Below are positions 1 to 12,390 of a stretch of DNA of 64,000 nt, in pieces (position 1 is the stretch's first letter; every line of letters starts with the position of its first letter). The translations under genes and the position numbers were made by a program. The DNA comes from Taeniopygia guttata (taxonomy: Eukaryota > Chordata > Aves > Passeriformes > Estrildidae). Where the stretch lies: NCBI RefSeq assembly GCF_048771995.1, contig NC_133032.1:26375501-26439500 (forward strand). The letters run 5' to 3'. Under the pieces are notes generated by a model. That model ran no database searches and had not been told where the DNA came from. It was given only the letters and a program-made list of their open reading frames with translations.

Positions 1-3000
1 TAGCTGTTCTCTGCTTCCACCCAACTACTAAGCAGATTAAAACTACTCAGGCTGCAACTTTTCATGAAAATGCAGCAGAAGGCAGCAGGAATGAAAACTG
101 CACAGAATCAGAGCTGTTCTTAATTGATCTTTTTAAAGCCATAGAGGAAAAAAATGTTTCCTACACCAAAATCTCCTAACACCTCATACACAAAGCACTC
201 GAGATCATCTCAGATGGTATAACAAATAAACATTATAAAGATATACAGGTTAGGAATACAACATCAGAAACACCTATTCCCTCTCCAACATCAGCCTCTG
301 AGAAAGAGCATGAAAATAAAGCGTGTGTACAGATCAGTTAGTTTCTTAAATGAAGGGAGCAGTTGTCATCAATTATTCTAATATATCTGATGCATGTACG
401 TTTTCATTTTTAAGTGAAAGAAAATTAAAAGCAATAATGAAAACAAGAAATATGAGTAGCTAAAAAATACAAGCATGCAATTCATCTTTCTTGCCACCGT
501 TACCTTAAAGCAACTTTAAAAACCAAAGTAGACTTGCTTCCAAGCTTCTTTCCTCTAAATTAAAATATCAAGTGAGGCTGTAATGGAGCATGGCTTTTCA
601 CTCCCATTGAACCAAAAACATTTGGAGCAAATTCCAAGAGACTGCCAAATACTCTTTGAAATAGTTTACATTATGTATCCATAGCCCACAGAAGTGTCTT
701 ATTTTTCAACTAGCTTAGACACAATTCAGAGTAATTTAACTTTTTTTATTGTAGTCTAATGTAATGTAGCGCAGATTTTTTATTTCATTGTTTTTAAACT
801 TCTGAATGCCCTCAGGGCTGTATTTCCTTTGCCTTTAGCTGATTTATTTTGTTCACTTCAGACATGCCTAATAATAAAAGTATCATGGTATTCTACATTA
901 TTTTCTCTTAAAGACCCTTATTTGTTTTATCTTCTAACGAGAAACTGACGCAAGAAACAAGGGGCTTCTCCAAATCAAGCAAAGCAGAGCCCTTTGGCTT
1001 GTAAATATTCCTTGGGCACAGCAGAGATGCTGTATATCAAATGGACAACACTATTGCTGCAGGAGCTTTGTGATTTATGCTAATTAGAAAAGCCACCTTG
1101 ACGAACAGAAAACAAAGGGCAGAACAGTTCAGTGCTGATGCAGATTTCCAACATTAGGTTTAAGTTTCACAGGAAATACCGAAGACCAGTGGTTACAGGA
1201 GTCTCACAATGCTGGTACATATCTGGGAGTCCTCGCTGGAGGAATGTCAGTCAAAGGCACAAATCATGAGTGATTTGTATCATGCAGTCTTATCCCAGAG
1301 TCATCAGCTCTGTGTGCTCTGGGGAAGAGTGGACAGCCCCTGCTTTTTTAAGAGGATTCACAGATAAGGACTTTTAAGTACAGAAAAACCTTTGAAAAAG
1401 CACATCCTTCCGTCTTATGTAAGCCCATCATGCAACACTGCTCCATATCCCTGCAGCTATAAGGGAGAACTTGACTTGCTACAGGTGTTTATGTTCAAAA
1501 AGGTCTCAGAACTGGAATGGTGTGCTCCTCTTCTCCCCAGACAGCTCTGGTTAAGGGTTGTTTGGGAGCCTCACGTTTTTCACTGAGTCTTAATATTACA
1601 TGGTCTTTTTTGAGACCCTAAGAACCAGATTTTGAAATGCATTTAGCCACATGAAACTTTTCATATGTGCCCATCCTTGACTTCTGAGCATTTAGGAAAA
1701 CCTCAGTGCTCATTTAGAATCGGTGTGTCTTTCCTATACTCACAAATGACCAAACCCTAAAGTGCCAGCTTTGAAAGTCCATAAAAGGCAGAAATTATGT
1801 AACACAAGAACTCAGAATGTGTTACAGAGTACAGATCTGCTCTGGGGTCTGAGCTCATTCAATGGACATAGAAACTGATATAAATGGGTAGGTTACTTTA
1901 ATGGATGATATGTGTAACTTTGATCATATAAAGAATTGGTCTAAATTAAAAACTAATTCCTTTTCCGTATCTACAATATGGAGATCATGTCAGGAGCAAA
2001 AAAGCAGTGACTTGAGACATGGATTTATAATGATCGCACCATGCAAATTATCATGTACATAACTTAATCTCATGTGTTCATTTTTTACTTGATTAAAGCA
2101 TCACAGACCATGGATGGCAATTTTTGTCCTCATGATTATTAGAAGCACTGTCCCTCCCAGTACTGCTAAGGAGGAGACTTGTGAGCATATAAATTGCTTT
2201 CAAACTATTTGTGCCTCACCTTGAACATAGTAAATGCTACACAAGCAAAAAAAGTGCTACACAGGTAATGACAAAATGCAGAACACTATGCAGACAACTC
2301 CAGGTTCGATTTAGGAGTCGTTCCAATTAGGTTCCTGTGCAGCAAACAGCTACTACGTGCTCTTCTGAACATTAAATGGGTCATTAAAATAAGACCAATT
2401 GAAAAATGCATCAAAACTCACTCTGGCTCATGAGGCTTAAACTGCAGAAATATCTATGCCATCAAAACCTAAGGAAAATATTTTCCAAGCAACAACAATA
2501 AGAAAGGAGCATTTATGTGATTTGCAGGGTCAGCACTGCTAATTTATAGCAAGACCATGGTGAACTGAGTACCCTTTTTGTATTTCTCAAAAGACATGCT
2601 ATCCCTACAGATTCAGCACACTGTGTCACAGATGACCAATAATTAAACAACACGGACAACTTAATGTAGTTGTTTCCTATGACCTATTGAAAAACTAACA
2701 ATACCCAGCAGTTCTTAGGCTTAATACAAGGTGCAGAAAAACAAGGACTGTATTTTGCCTCATTGGTTAAGGGGAACAAAAGTGGCCATGTATCTTAACA
2801 CCTGGGAAAAGTCAGGGCATGCACAGCTGGCCGCGAGCTGGTCACACATTCCTGAGGTTACAATTACAGCCAGTGTTCTCAAACCAGCCTCACTGACAAG
2901 CAGTTGCAGATGGCCAAAACGCTTATGTATGGAAAGAGCTTTACTCAGCAAAATCTTAGAAAAATAATGTATCAATAGGAGCACTTGTATCTGTATATGC

Positions 3001-6000
3001 AGCACTTTCCCAGTGATGTTTTCTTCAGTTAAGCCACAGATCATGTCATAGAAACCCCCACAAAACAGGAAAACTTTTGTGTTGCATATCATATAGATTA
3101 TTTGGTACCAGCATATAATTTCCCCCTAAGGTACAGTCCCCATGTAGCTAAAATGGGGAAACAGTGTGTTCATCTACCAGATTGCCAGTCCTCTTCCCAC
3201 TACTCCAGTTTGATGAGGGGACAAAGGGGCATCATAAGGATCATTTGTGCACACAACTTCATTGGTGTACACAACTTCACACTTCTGACACTTGGCTGAA
3301 CAGCTAGCAACATTGTAAAGACTGAAAACATGGAGGAGGAAAAAAAAAAAGTACTGTTTTCTCTCTCTTCAGCACTGACATTTAAAAAAATACACCTACA
3401 TGAAGGCTTCTCTGAGGCTTACTGAAACAATCAGAATTCAAACATGAAAAAAACTGAAAAATTTCCTGCTTAGATATGTGAAGAGAAAATAAAGGTTTTT
3501 GTTGTTTGCAAAACCATCCTCACAAGACACTTCTTTAAGGATGGAGTGATCATATGATTGGGTGCAAATTTTTGCGATGCTGAAAGCATGGACATTCAAT
3601 ATAAAATAAGCTACAGCAGTTATTATTGTGTTAAAATACAGGAGGAAAAAGATATTTAAGTTAAATATCTAAGATGGTTTTAATTAGTAGTTTTCAAGTT
3701 CCTGGAGTGTCTAGCAAAATTTATACAACAATTGTTATAATAAAAATCATTAGACTTTGCATCACACATGGCCAGAGCCAGCAATCAGGACAGCAGTAAC
3801 AACTGAAATTTGAACTAGGGCATTGATGAGTATTTGCAGTACTAAGTAAAAACCTCATTCATAAGAGAAAAAGTGCTATCTTTTCCAGAACAGAACATGC
3901 AAAAATTACATCAAGGTATAACATTTTAATTGCAAAACTTTTTCAGTAAAAATGCAGTAGAAGAACAAATACACAAGAGTACTGCTTGTGCCTGCTGTTC
4001 CCTGAGCAAGAGCCCTCTTACTGTGATTAGTACAGGGCACCACATGAACATCCTTCTGCACATGATCAGCAAGACTAAAAGGTCACTATGGTTTTAATTT
4101 ACTATTTGCTATAAAACTCATATCTTAAACTGACTTTGCACATGTTTCTCAGTTATCACGCATACCTTGAAGTCAACAAATCAGAGGTTAGATTACAAAT
4201 CACTCAGAGTCAACTTGTATTAATATTCTGTCCCAAACTAGCTGAGAGTAGAGGAGACCTCTCCAAAGCTTCAGGCTGCCCATTTTATTGGGCCTTACTC
4301 TGTACTCCCTGGGACAGGGATATGTCCTTCTCTGAAGATTAGGGAATTTTGCCAGCGTAAAGAGTACAGGACCTGACCTCTTTAACAGCAGTAGCCACAT
4401 AGTTCTCTTAAAACTATTTACATTTGCACACAACAAAACCTCATTATTAAGAAGATTTAAAATAAAGTACTAAGTGTGATACTCAATTTTGTAGGTTCCT
4501 ATTTGTGAAAATCCCTAAGTCTCCCAAGAGAGAATTTGTTGTGAGGTAAATTTGAACCTGAATATTCCCTTTTGCATATTGAGCTTTTCAAAGATTATTT
4601 TATTCAGCTTGTAACTACCAGCACAAATGCTGATTCTAAATATATCTGCTGAACTCTAAATGACTTCTGTTTATAGAAATAGGACATAACAAGCTATTAA
4701 ATCTTCCTTACAACAAACTGCTATGCCAGAATACTTGCTCCAGATTTCTGAGCTACAGTTAAAAGACTTAGACTGGTAACCAGAAGAAAACTGGCAAGAG
4801 AGTTATTGCACGGTATTTTGTCATTCAAACCTTTCTTTAGATGGACTTGATTTTTATTAGTTCTGCATCCACACAGGCTTCAAAAAATAAAATAAAAATA
4901 AATCTTGCGGTGCTTGAAACCTTCATTACTTGGTATGATTAAGGAATTTAACACAACACTTTGTTACTATAGAGCACCTAAATAAACTCAGAAGAAGCAC
5001 ATCACAACCATAATGAAAAGATGCATAACTTCTGATGACTTGGATTAATACAGAGTAAGAAATCATACTGAGATCTACAAGAAGTGTGCAATTGGTCAAG
5101 AATGAACTGCACACACCCATTACACATTAGGTTCATACTCATCCTAGTAAAAATACAAGTGTAAATCTGAATTGCAGCATTTGGAGTTTTCACCCTTGTA
5201 AACGCTGCATCCCTCTCATGGCTGACTGAGCTGTTTCTTCAGTTTCCATAACCCACAAGTGGTTGGTACACTACTAAGCATTTTCATATTCAACAGTGAA
5301 GCTCTCCAAGAGTATTAAACACTATCATTGTAAAAGGTCAGTATCCATTTAATTGCTGTTACAGCTGATGCACAATCACAGTTGCTCATTTTCCAACATA
5401 GATTAAAATTGAAATTTCAAAGCTACACTTTCTAAAGGAGCTGGCAGCATTTTCAGTTGCTCAAAGGTCATTGTAAATAAAGCATAGAAGATATGGCTCT
5501 CCTAAATGGCAATGGGATCTGGGACAACCACTTTTGGAAAAGGGCATTTTGAAGCTCAGTGTGAAGCTTCAGGGAAAGGTTCTTTAACCCTCTTGTGAGA
5601 GAAGTAACTGAGTGAATTCCTCTGATGAGGGAACAGTTTTCTACAGTTCCACTTGTCTTACTAACTATTAATGGTTCCTGTTCTAAATTATACACACCCA
5701 AGATATCAAGGAACATCAGGAATGTTAACTGACTAAATAATATTTCTACTCTGTCTGCTTAAAGGAAGAATAGACCTCCAACAAAACATTCCTTTGAAAT
5801 TATCTATTTACTACTAGTCTGTTTTGGCAAAGTCTAACAAGAATCATACCTAGATTTGCTCCTCACAAGCTGGGATTATTAGCCTTTCAAAAACTAATTT
5901 ATATTAAAAACTCAAATTATTTAAAAAATAATTTTACTTTCCATTCTATTGAAGTGAGATGACAGGAGTCTTAAATTGACTTAATGGACATGAGAGGGTT

Positions 6001-9000
6001 TCTCCCTACCCTCCTCCCTTTTTTTAATTGAGCAAATAAACTCTCTTTAATCAGGAACATCTCTAATTTATCTAATATAAGCAGTATCAAGCTAAAAAAG
6101 AACAAATGAAGACATTCCCTTTTAATTATTTTGTATAATTTTAGAAATTTTTACCTAAGTATCTTGAAATTCTCCAAAAATAGACTGCCTGACATTAGAA
6201 TTAAGACAGAATCTTAGTTCTACCAATGCATTTTTATTACTGCAATGACCTGATGAGCAAACACTCACACATAAATGCTTTATAAAGCATTCCTCTGTCA
6301 AAATGCTTGCCCCTGGTGAATATAGTAATTTATCAGGCATTTCAAGTGCTGAAGCAAAAAATATCAGTGATCTAAAATATGTAAAAAATGCAATGATTCA
6401 ATTAATGCTGAGTTACTCCATGCATGAATGAACAATTTGACCTGGGCTTGAATACAGTATTTTTAATAATGCAGCTGCCATATTCGTTGGTCTGTGCATT
6501 TCCTGAAAACTAATCTGCCAAACAAGTCATAGAGCATGAATGCTCTGCGCTTCTGTTCTTCGAGGGTCAGTTAGTAATGCTCCACCACCGCACGTCAGCT
6601 CACCGAAACGCTGCACAACACCTACACATCTGCAAGTCTAGGATGAAGACATGCATTGTCCAGTTGAAGAACCCCTGCTGTCACCTCTGAGCGTGTACTG
6701 GCCACTACAGGTTTTTAGGAAACTTCAGGTCAGTTTAGGCATTAATTTGTAAATATTTTGGAATATTTGTTTTGGTTTTGTTTTATAAGTACACGATATG
6801 GTGCCTGCAGTTTTGAGATATTACTTTCCAAGAGACTGTCAGATTCATAGCTTCTCTTCTTGTAAAATTGAGGCAGCATAACACAGTTGAAAATAAATGA
6901 ACTGAAACTATTTTCAACAAACCAAAAAAAAAGGCACTCTCCTGTATCACCTAATTGGTACTATTCCAACTGCAGAGCTTAACCTGAGTGTACACTGGGA
7001 AAGCTTCACCTATAATCAACTTCACATGGAGTTCATATAAAATATGTGCTAGACTGGGCCCTTAAGAGCAATTCCCCTACCACACCCCTTATAAATATAG
7101 TTAGTTTCATTTCAGGTGAAACTTCAAATACAGAAATAACCTTTGAGGAAAACCAAAATCAGGTTCATTTTGACTGAGTAGTTCAGTCCAATGAAATAAT
7201 CAATAAAATTATTGATGTAAAAAAACCAGTTAGGCTGGGTTGATGAAAGACTACAATAACTTTGGATAAACATTTACAGCTTCAGATAAAAAGTGATTAA
7301 AATAATAAGTAAATATTCTTTAACTGCAGATGACAGCAGCATTACAGTTAATATTTAATCATGACATTATGAGAATATTCAGTAGTGGAAGACAGGATTA
7401 ACATATTGCTTTAAAACATTCCATTACTTTCTGCATCTGTTTACTGATAATAAAAGAAACAGCTGTTCTAAATGTAACATTAACAGGTGTAAACCATTCA
7501 TTTTAGATTTTAAAACAATAATTCTTCTCTGTTTCCTCCTTAGCTATTCTGAAATGACATTACAAACACCCCTCCTATTAGCTTACACAATTAACTCATA
7601 ATTGTTTAACCTCTCTGCATGTCCCCAGAATATATACATGTGGAGTTAGCTTCCTTCTCCTTTTGGGCAAAAGGCTCTGTTCTCCTGCACTGCACATCCT
7701 GAACTAATGCACCAGATGTGTCCCATAAAATGGTTGGTCACACTGTTCAGCAGCTTTCTTTTAGCAACTGTTCTATATCAAATTTACTGTAAAAAAGCAT
7801 CGTAATTATGAAGTAACACTGTATCAAATTCACAGACTGAATATCTCACTATGCCCGGTTAAACTATGAATGATAATTGAGCTTGAAATTGTATATTTAC
7901 TTTAAATAAGTCCTCCAAATCATCTGCAACAATGTGTGCTTAATTCGAAGCCATTAACAAAAGATTTAACATTTCCACATTTATACTCTCCATAATTTCA
8001 GATATGATACTCCATACTTACAGAGAGAGGGGAAAAAAATAAAAGCAAGTTCTGGTAGCCTTCCATTTGCAAAATTAAATGGATGTACCTGAAGTTTCTT
8101 ATGATTGCTAACTCATCCTGTTAAATGCTGGGTACAAATGAAACAAAATTCTCAAGAATCCTTCAATATTCTATCGCAGCCAAAAAGTAAATTCAGAATT
8201 ATAAGTTTATTTAGAAGAAACCAAACCCCAATGCAAAACCAAAGCCCGACCTCCTTTACAGAAAATAAAACAAACTCTGAAGACCAAATTTTACAACCCT
8301 TTCAAAAATCTAAAAAGTTGTTTGCGGAAGTCAACTTTCATTAAAGTAATACCAGTTAGTTTGCAGGAGAAAACAAAAGGAATTAAATCCTTGAGACTTA
8401 AATAATGTGCTTGGGAATATTGTTCCTATTGATAGGTATTTTAAATATTTAATGAATATTAATATCAGAATAAATAAATATTCCATATCAGAATATGGAA
8501 ATAGAGGAGAATCCATTCTAACAAATCCCAAACTCCATCATCTAGATTTTACTGTTGCCAATGACTCCTAAGTGCTCCTGAAATAACTTCAATGTTCCTC
8601 TGGTTTTGCTATAGTTCTCTGAACTATACTATTCATGATAAAGGGAAAAAAAAAAACAAACAAGAAATAGTCCAAACTCCTTCACAAGCACATTGGTTAA
8701 CTGGAACAGAAACTTCATTAATAAGATTCCTACTACACTGAGAAAAGACACATGGTGCTACCTCAATTTCATGTTCATACCCATACTTACATGCAAGGAA
8801 AAATACTTTTTCTTTTCAATGAGATTTCCCTCTATTTATTGAGTTAAATTGATATTCAGTGGTATCCCATTAAAGGAATGTGCAACTTCTCAGAATTTGG
8901 GTGAAGAAGACTCCTGAGCTGCAAACACACCACCAGAACCAAACCTTCCCCAACCAATGAGATGAACAATCCTTTGAAAAATGCAAAGCTATGTACAACC

Positions 9001-9139
9001 AAAAGGCTTTGGAAGTTTTCCTGAGTCTGGAAAGCTCCTGACCCTCCCCTAGGGAATACTGCTACCTGCCCTAGGTGTATTTTAGGAAAGCAAGCCTGCA
9101 CACCACGAGGAGCAAGGTAAGCAATAACGCTTTGATCTG
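1..9139. other. AT-rich intergenic region, no gene recognised
   Basis: Open frames are all short, mostly lack plausible exon boundaries and match nothing I know. The region lies on the side where human has a long gene-poor interval towards MSTN. A stretch near 1010-1130 with homeodomain-type TAATTA and TTTATG motifs could be a conserved non-coding element, but this is only an impression. Confidence 0.6.
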
Positions 9140-9500
9140 CCGGGGACTCGAAGTATGGAAGGAACAATGCTCATCCATGGTCAGCCCCAGACCTCAATTT
9201 TAAGACCAAATTGTACAAAGCCGAAATGCCAGCAGAGGGCAGCGCAAATACGAGAAGTGCCTGGAGTGCCCCAGCCCGGCCACTCGTGGGGCACAAGGCG
9301 GCTGCCCCTCGCTGGCCGCTGGGACACGCACCCACCGCGCCTTGCTCCCAGTGCTTCCTCCCTGGGAAGGGGTCAAGGTCGGCAATCTGCAACTCCCCCC
9401 AACGTAGCACTTTTCAGGTTTCCTTCCTTTTAAACAAACTGCCCACAGAGCTGGGGACGGACCGAGTGCAGGCAAAGACAGCCTTTGTGTGCTTCCCCGA
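9140..9500. other. isolated GC- and CpG-rich block downstream of PMS1
   Basis: About 360 bases stand out from AT-rich flanks. Overlapping open frames on both strands are a by-product of the composition, and none has a recognisable protein or splice sites. It may be a distal regulatory element or an unrecognised old repeat. Confidence 0.5.
9227..9245 (+). promoter_or_regulatory. strong CTCF-like binding motif
   Basis: TGCCAGCAGAGGGCAGCGC fits the CTCF core (CCASYAGRKGGCRS) at every constrained position. It sits in a GC-rich block in the gene-free region downstream of PMS1. Binding is inferred. Confidence 0.6.
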
Positions 9501-10721
9501 GAGTCTCGTGGGGTTTAATATATAGCACCCCATGCTGATGCAATGGCAGATGCTTCCTTCTCCAGAACTGGCACTTCAGGCACATCATTTAACTTCCTCA
9601 AACTTGTAAACCTAGAACTGGGGTATTTCTATTGTTTAAACAAAAACATAAAATGGATGTACCACTAGAGGCATCAGTGAGAACATCTCTAGAAACAGAA
9701 AGTAACATTTCTTTTTGTTCACACCAGATAAAGCAAGGAGAGACCTCTACCCTGTCCTATCTAAAGCCATCTCCCATCAGAACAACAGTATAACTCCCAA
9801 TTTCAGCTTGCAGTCACAACCATGAGTACTGTGGTGGGGAGACACCCAGACTTACAGCTCCAAAGCCACGCTCCAGCAGTCTCTGCTGGCACCCAGCCAC
9901 ACAACATCCCCCAGAGACAGAAAACAAACTGTACGTACATGCACCTAAGGAAGAACTCCGGTGCAGGTCCAGCAAACTCAGCGAGGAAAAGAGGGAAGCC
10001 CCAGCTCACAACTGCCTAACCTGGTGCACCTACACTTGAAATCTTGATGCTAATTTGCTTCCATAGCAACTAAACCCACTCTGGCACCTGTGAATACCAT
10101 TTGCCAATTTTTGTCCTCAGTCTAGTGCTTGAATAGCAATTAACACTTGTCCTCTTCATGTAGACTCAAGTGTTAGGAAAGATACTAGTACTGGCTTCAG
10201 TATAGTTATGATATAGATATCTTACCTTTTGGAAAAGAAGCAGCCATTATTAATCTCATTAAATACTGTATGTTGTACTCCAAACTGACTAAAAGTGGTG
10301 CACACATTAATTTAATTTCCAACAACCTTAGTCAGGATATAAACTTCCATTCTGCAGCTTGCTTCTGGCTTTTCTCACTGTAATGGCACCTCTCTAAACT
10401 CTCAGAATTTGTATTCCAACAAGAATAAAAATAAACAAACTATAACCTTCTGTATCCCATGCAAGGCTGGGATCCTGTTTCCCCATCAGAGCCAAGGGTC
10501 ACGTCTCCTTTCTCTCTCCATCTACCTTCTCACTTCGATTCTAAAAATTCACATCTTCTGCACTGAGTGACATTTAAAGCCAAGTGTCCAGTTTGCAAGT
10601 GACATTCTCATTTTGTATCTTGCTACCATTAAGCTTGGAAAGATATCCTGCTTGTGCCCTCTGATCATCCTTGCTCTTTATGAAAAGGACAAACTTCCTT
10701 TAATGGCATAAAGAAATAATC
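9501..10721. other. intergenic, nothing recognised
   Basis: AT-rich to mixed sequence between the GC block and the CR1 fragment. No gene, RNA or repeat is identified. Confidence 0.6.
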
Positions 10722-10995
10722 ATAAAGGTCACCCAGTGCAACTCCCCTGCTGTGAGCAGGGACATCTTCAGTAGATCGAGTTGCCTAGAGTCCCATGCCA
10801 CGTGACCTTGAGTATTTCCACAGATGGGGCATCTACTGTGTGCTGGGTAACCTGTTCTAGTGCCTTACGACCCTCATTGTAAAACACTTCTTTCTTATAT
10901 GTAATCTAGATCGATCCTACTTTGGTTTAAAACTATTACCTCTTGTTGTGTTGCAACAGGCTCTGTGAAAAAGATAATCATTGCCTTTCAGGTTA
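10722..10995 (-). mobile_element. CR1 LINE 3' fragment, minus strand, downstream of PMS1
   Basis: The plus strand shows AGGTCACCCAGTGCAACTCC, CTGTGAGCAGGGACATCTTC, CCCTCATTGTAAAACACTTC and ATTACCTCTTGTTGTGTTGC in the order expected for the reverse complement of a CR1 3' region. Many differences from consensus suggest an old copy. The terminal octamer repeat is not preserved. Confidence 0.88.
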
Positions 10996-12057
10996 GAATT
11001 TACATGTTGTGATGTATGCCTGTGATGTGATTTCTTAAATTAGTTTCACCAGTTCAGCATCAGTGATTTACACATTCAAACACTACATTTTCTTGTCTGG
11101 TCCAACACTCTTGCCCACAAACTAACTTGCATTTGTGCCTTTCAGCAACCTTCAACACTTTACCCAGCAGCCACAGAAATACTACAAAGCTAGGTCCTAC
11201 CACCACATTTTCACGGTGCCATGGTTTGCAAACAACAGCTGGGGATAAACAGGAATTTTCAGGTGAGCTTGAAAACTTTTAAAACAAATTCTTCCAGAGA
11301 CAAGGCATCTGCTGTGCACAGAAGGCCTAGAGGGTAGGTTTACAGAAGTAGGCCACTACTTGAAATAGAGGAGTAAACATTGTGTTCTGGTAGAAAGAGA
11401 ATGAACCAGTTTACCAAAATCAGTAGCTCTCTATATAGCAGACTATGCCCTAGTTATGCCATGTTCTCCCTGAGGGAGGACAGTTTATGTTTCCCACCCC
11501 CAAACAGTTTGTGCATAACACTGCACCAATAAACATCCATGGGCACCTGATTTTAGTGCTAACCTGTGCTCCTGTGACTCACATCCCTTCTGCTTTCAAA
11601 GAACTGGCCAGTTTTTGTTGATCTGAAATTTTTAAACTTTTGTACTGTACTTTAAGATCCATACTTCTGTAAGTTTATAATTTTTGGAGATTGGGCACTA
11701 GGACTGTCAATACTCATTTATATGAGCTAAGAATTTCCAAATGGAAATACAACACGTTAGAAGTCTAACTATACTAACTGTGTATGGCAATGCCATATTC
11801 AAATACTTACAGCTATCTGGCATTCCTTTGAATATTAACAGCTGATGTCTTTAGTATAATAAGCTTTGCCATGCTCTGTTGAAAGCAACTTCTAACCACT
11901 TCACATCTAAAAAATTCTGACATACTGGTATTTCTTAAACCTGCAGTAATAAGAGAAGGGGGAAACCAGTTGAGAACATTTCTTTAATAAAGTATTTTTA
12001 AAAAAACAGTGGTGAGTTGTTTTTTTACAATATTTTTTTCTGTTTTCAAGTAGCATT
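10996..12057. other. intergenic, immediately downstream of PMS1
   Basis: No gene or repeat is recognised. It contains the presumed transcription termination zone of PMS1. Confidence 0.6.
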
Positions 12058-12063
12058 TTTATT
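12058..12063 (-). promoter_or_regulatory. PMS1: likely PMS1 polyadenylation signal
   Basis: An AATAAA on the minus strand lies about 135 nt after the PMS1 stop codon, followed by a U-rich stretch. No competing AATAAA is seen between it and the stop. The 3' untranslated region would therefore be short. Confidence 0.55.
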
Positions 12064-12198
12064 TAAATAAAGTCTTTAGGAGGTGAACATGTAACAATGA
12101 AAAGTCATTAAACAAAAGCTTTGCACAAAACATACTGAAATTACAGAGTAGTGATCAAAATTAAGCAAGAAAGTATGACCTCAAATAAAATGTTCCAT

Positions 12199-12390
12199 TT
12201 ACTGAATAATTTCCATGGAGTTGTGCTTGTCAACTTCTGGAATATCTGTTAAGTGATGAAAAAAAGGACGACCATGAACACAGCCTTTATTTTCCTTTCC
12301 AAGCTGTTGCTTCATCCTGTAAATTGTGTTTTGCACATCTTCTTTTGACAAATGTAAGGGCAGCTGCCGTGCTAAACATACTGCTTCTCC
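12199..12390 (-). CDS. PMS1: PMS1 exon 13 (last exon, residues 871-933)
   Basis: The exon encodes [20 protein letters not shown], the [16 protein letters not shown] motif and a short tail ending in MEIIQ. The tail runs about nine residues beyond the human C terminus as I remember it. Acceptor TTTCCACAG|GGA. The stop codon is at 12201-12199. Confidence 0.96.
   Translation of the reverse strand, partial: GEAVCLARQLPLHLSKEDVQNTIYRMKQQLGKENKGCVHGRPFFHHLTDIPEVDKHNSMEIIQ

Noticed and set aside
9155-9525. Several open frames of 79-104 residues on both strands
   Set aside because: They overlap in one GC-rich block and none looks like a protein.
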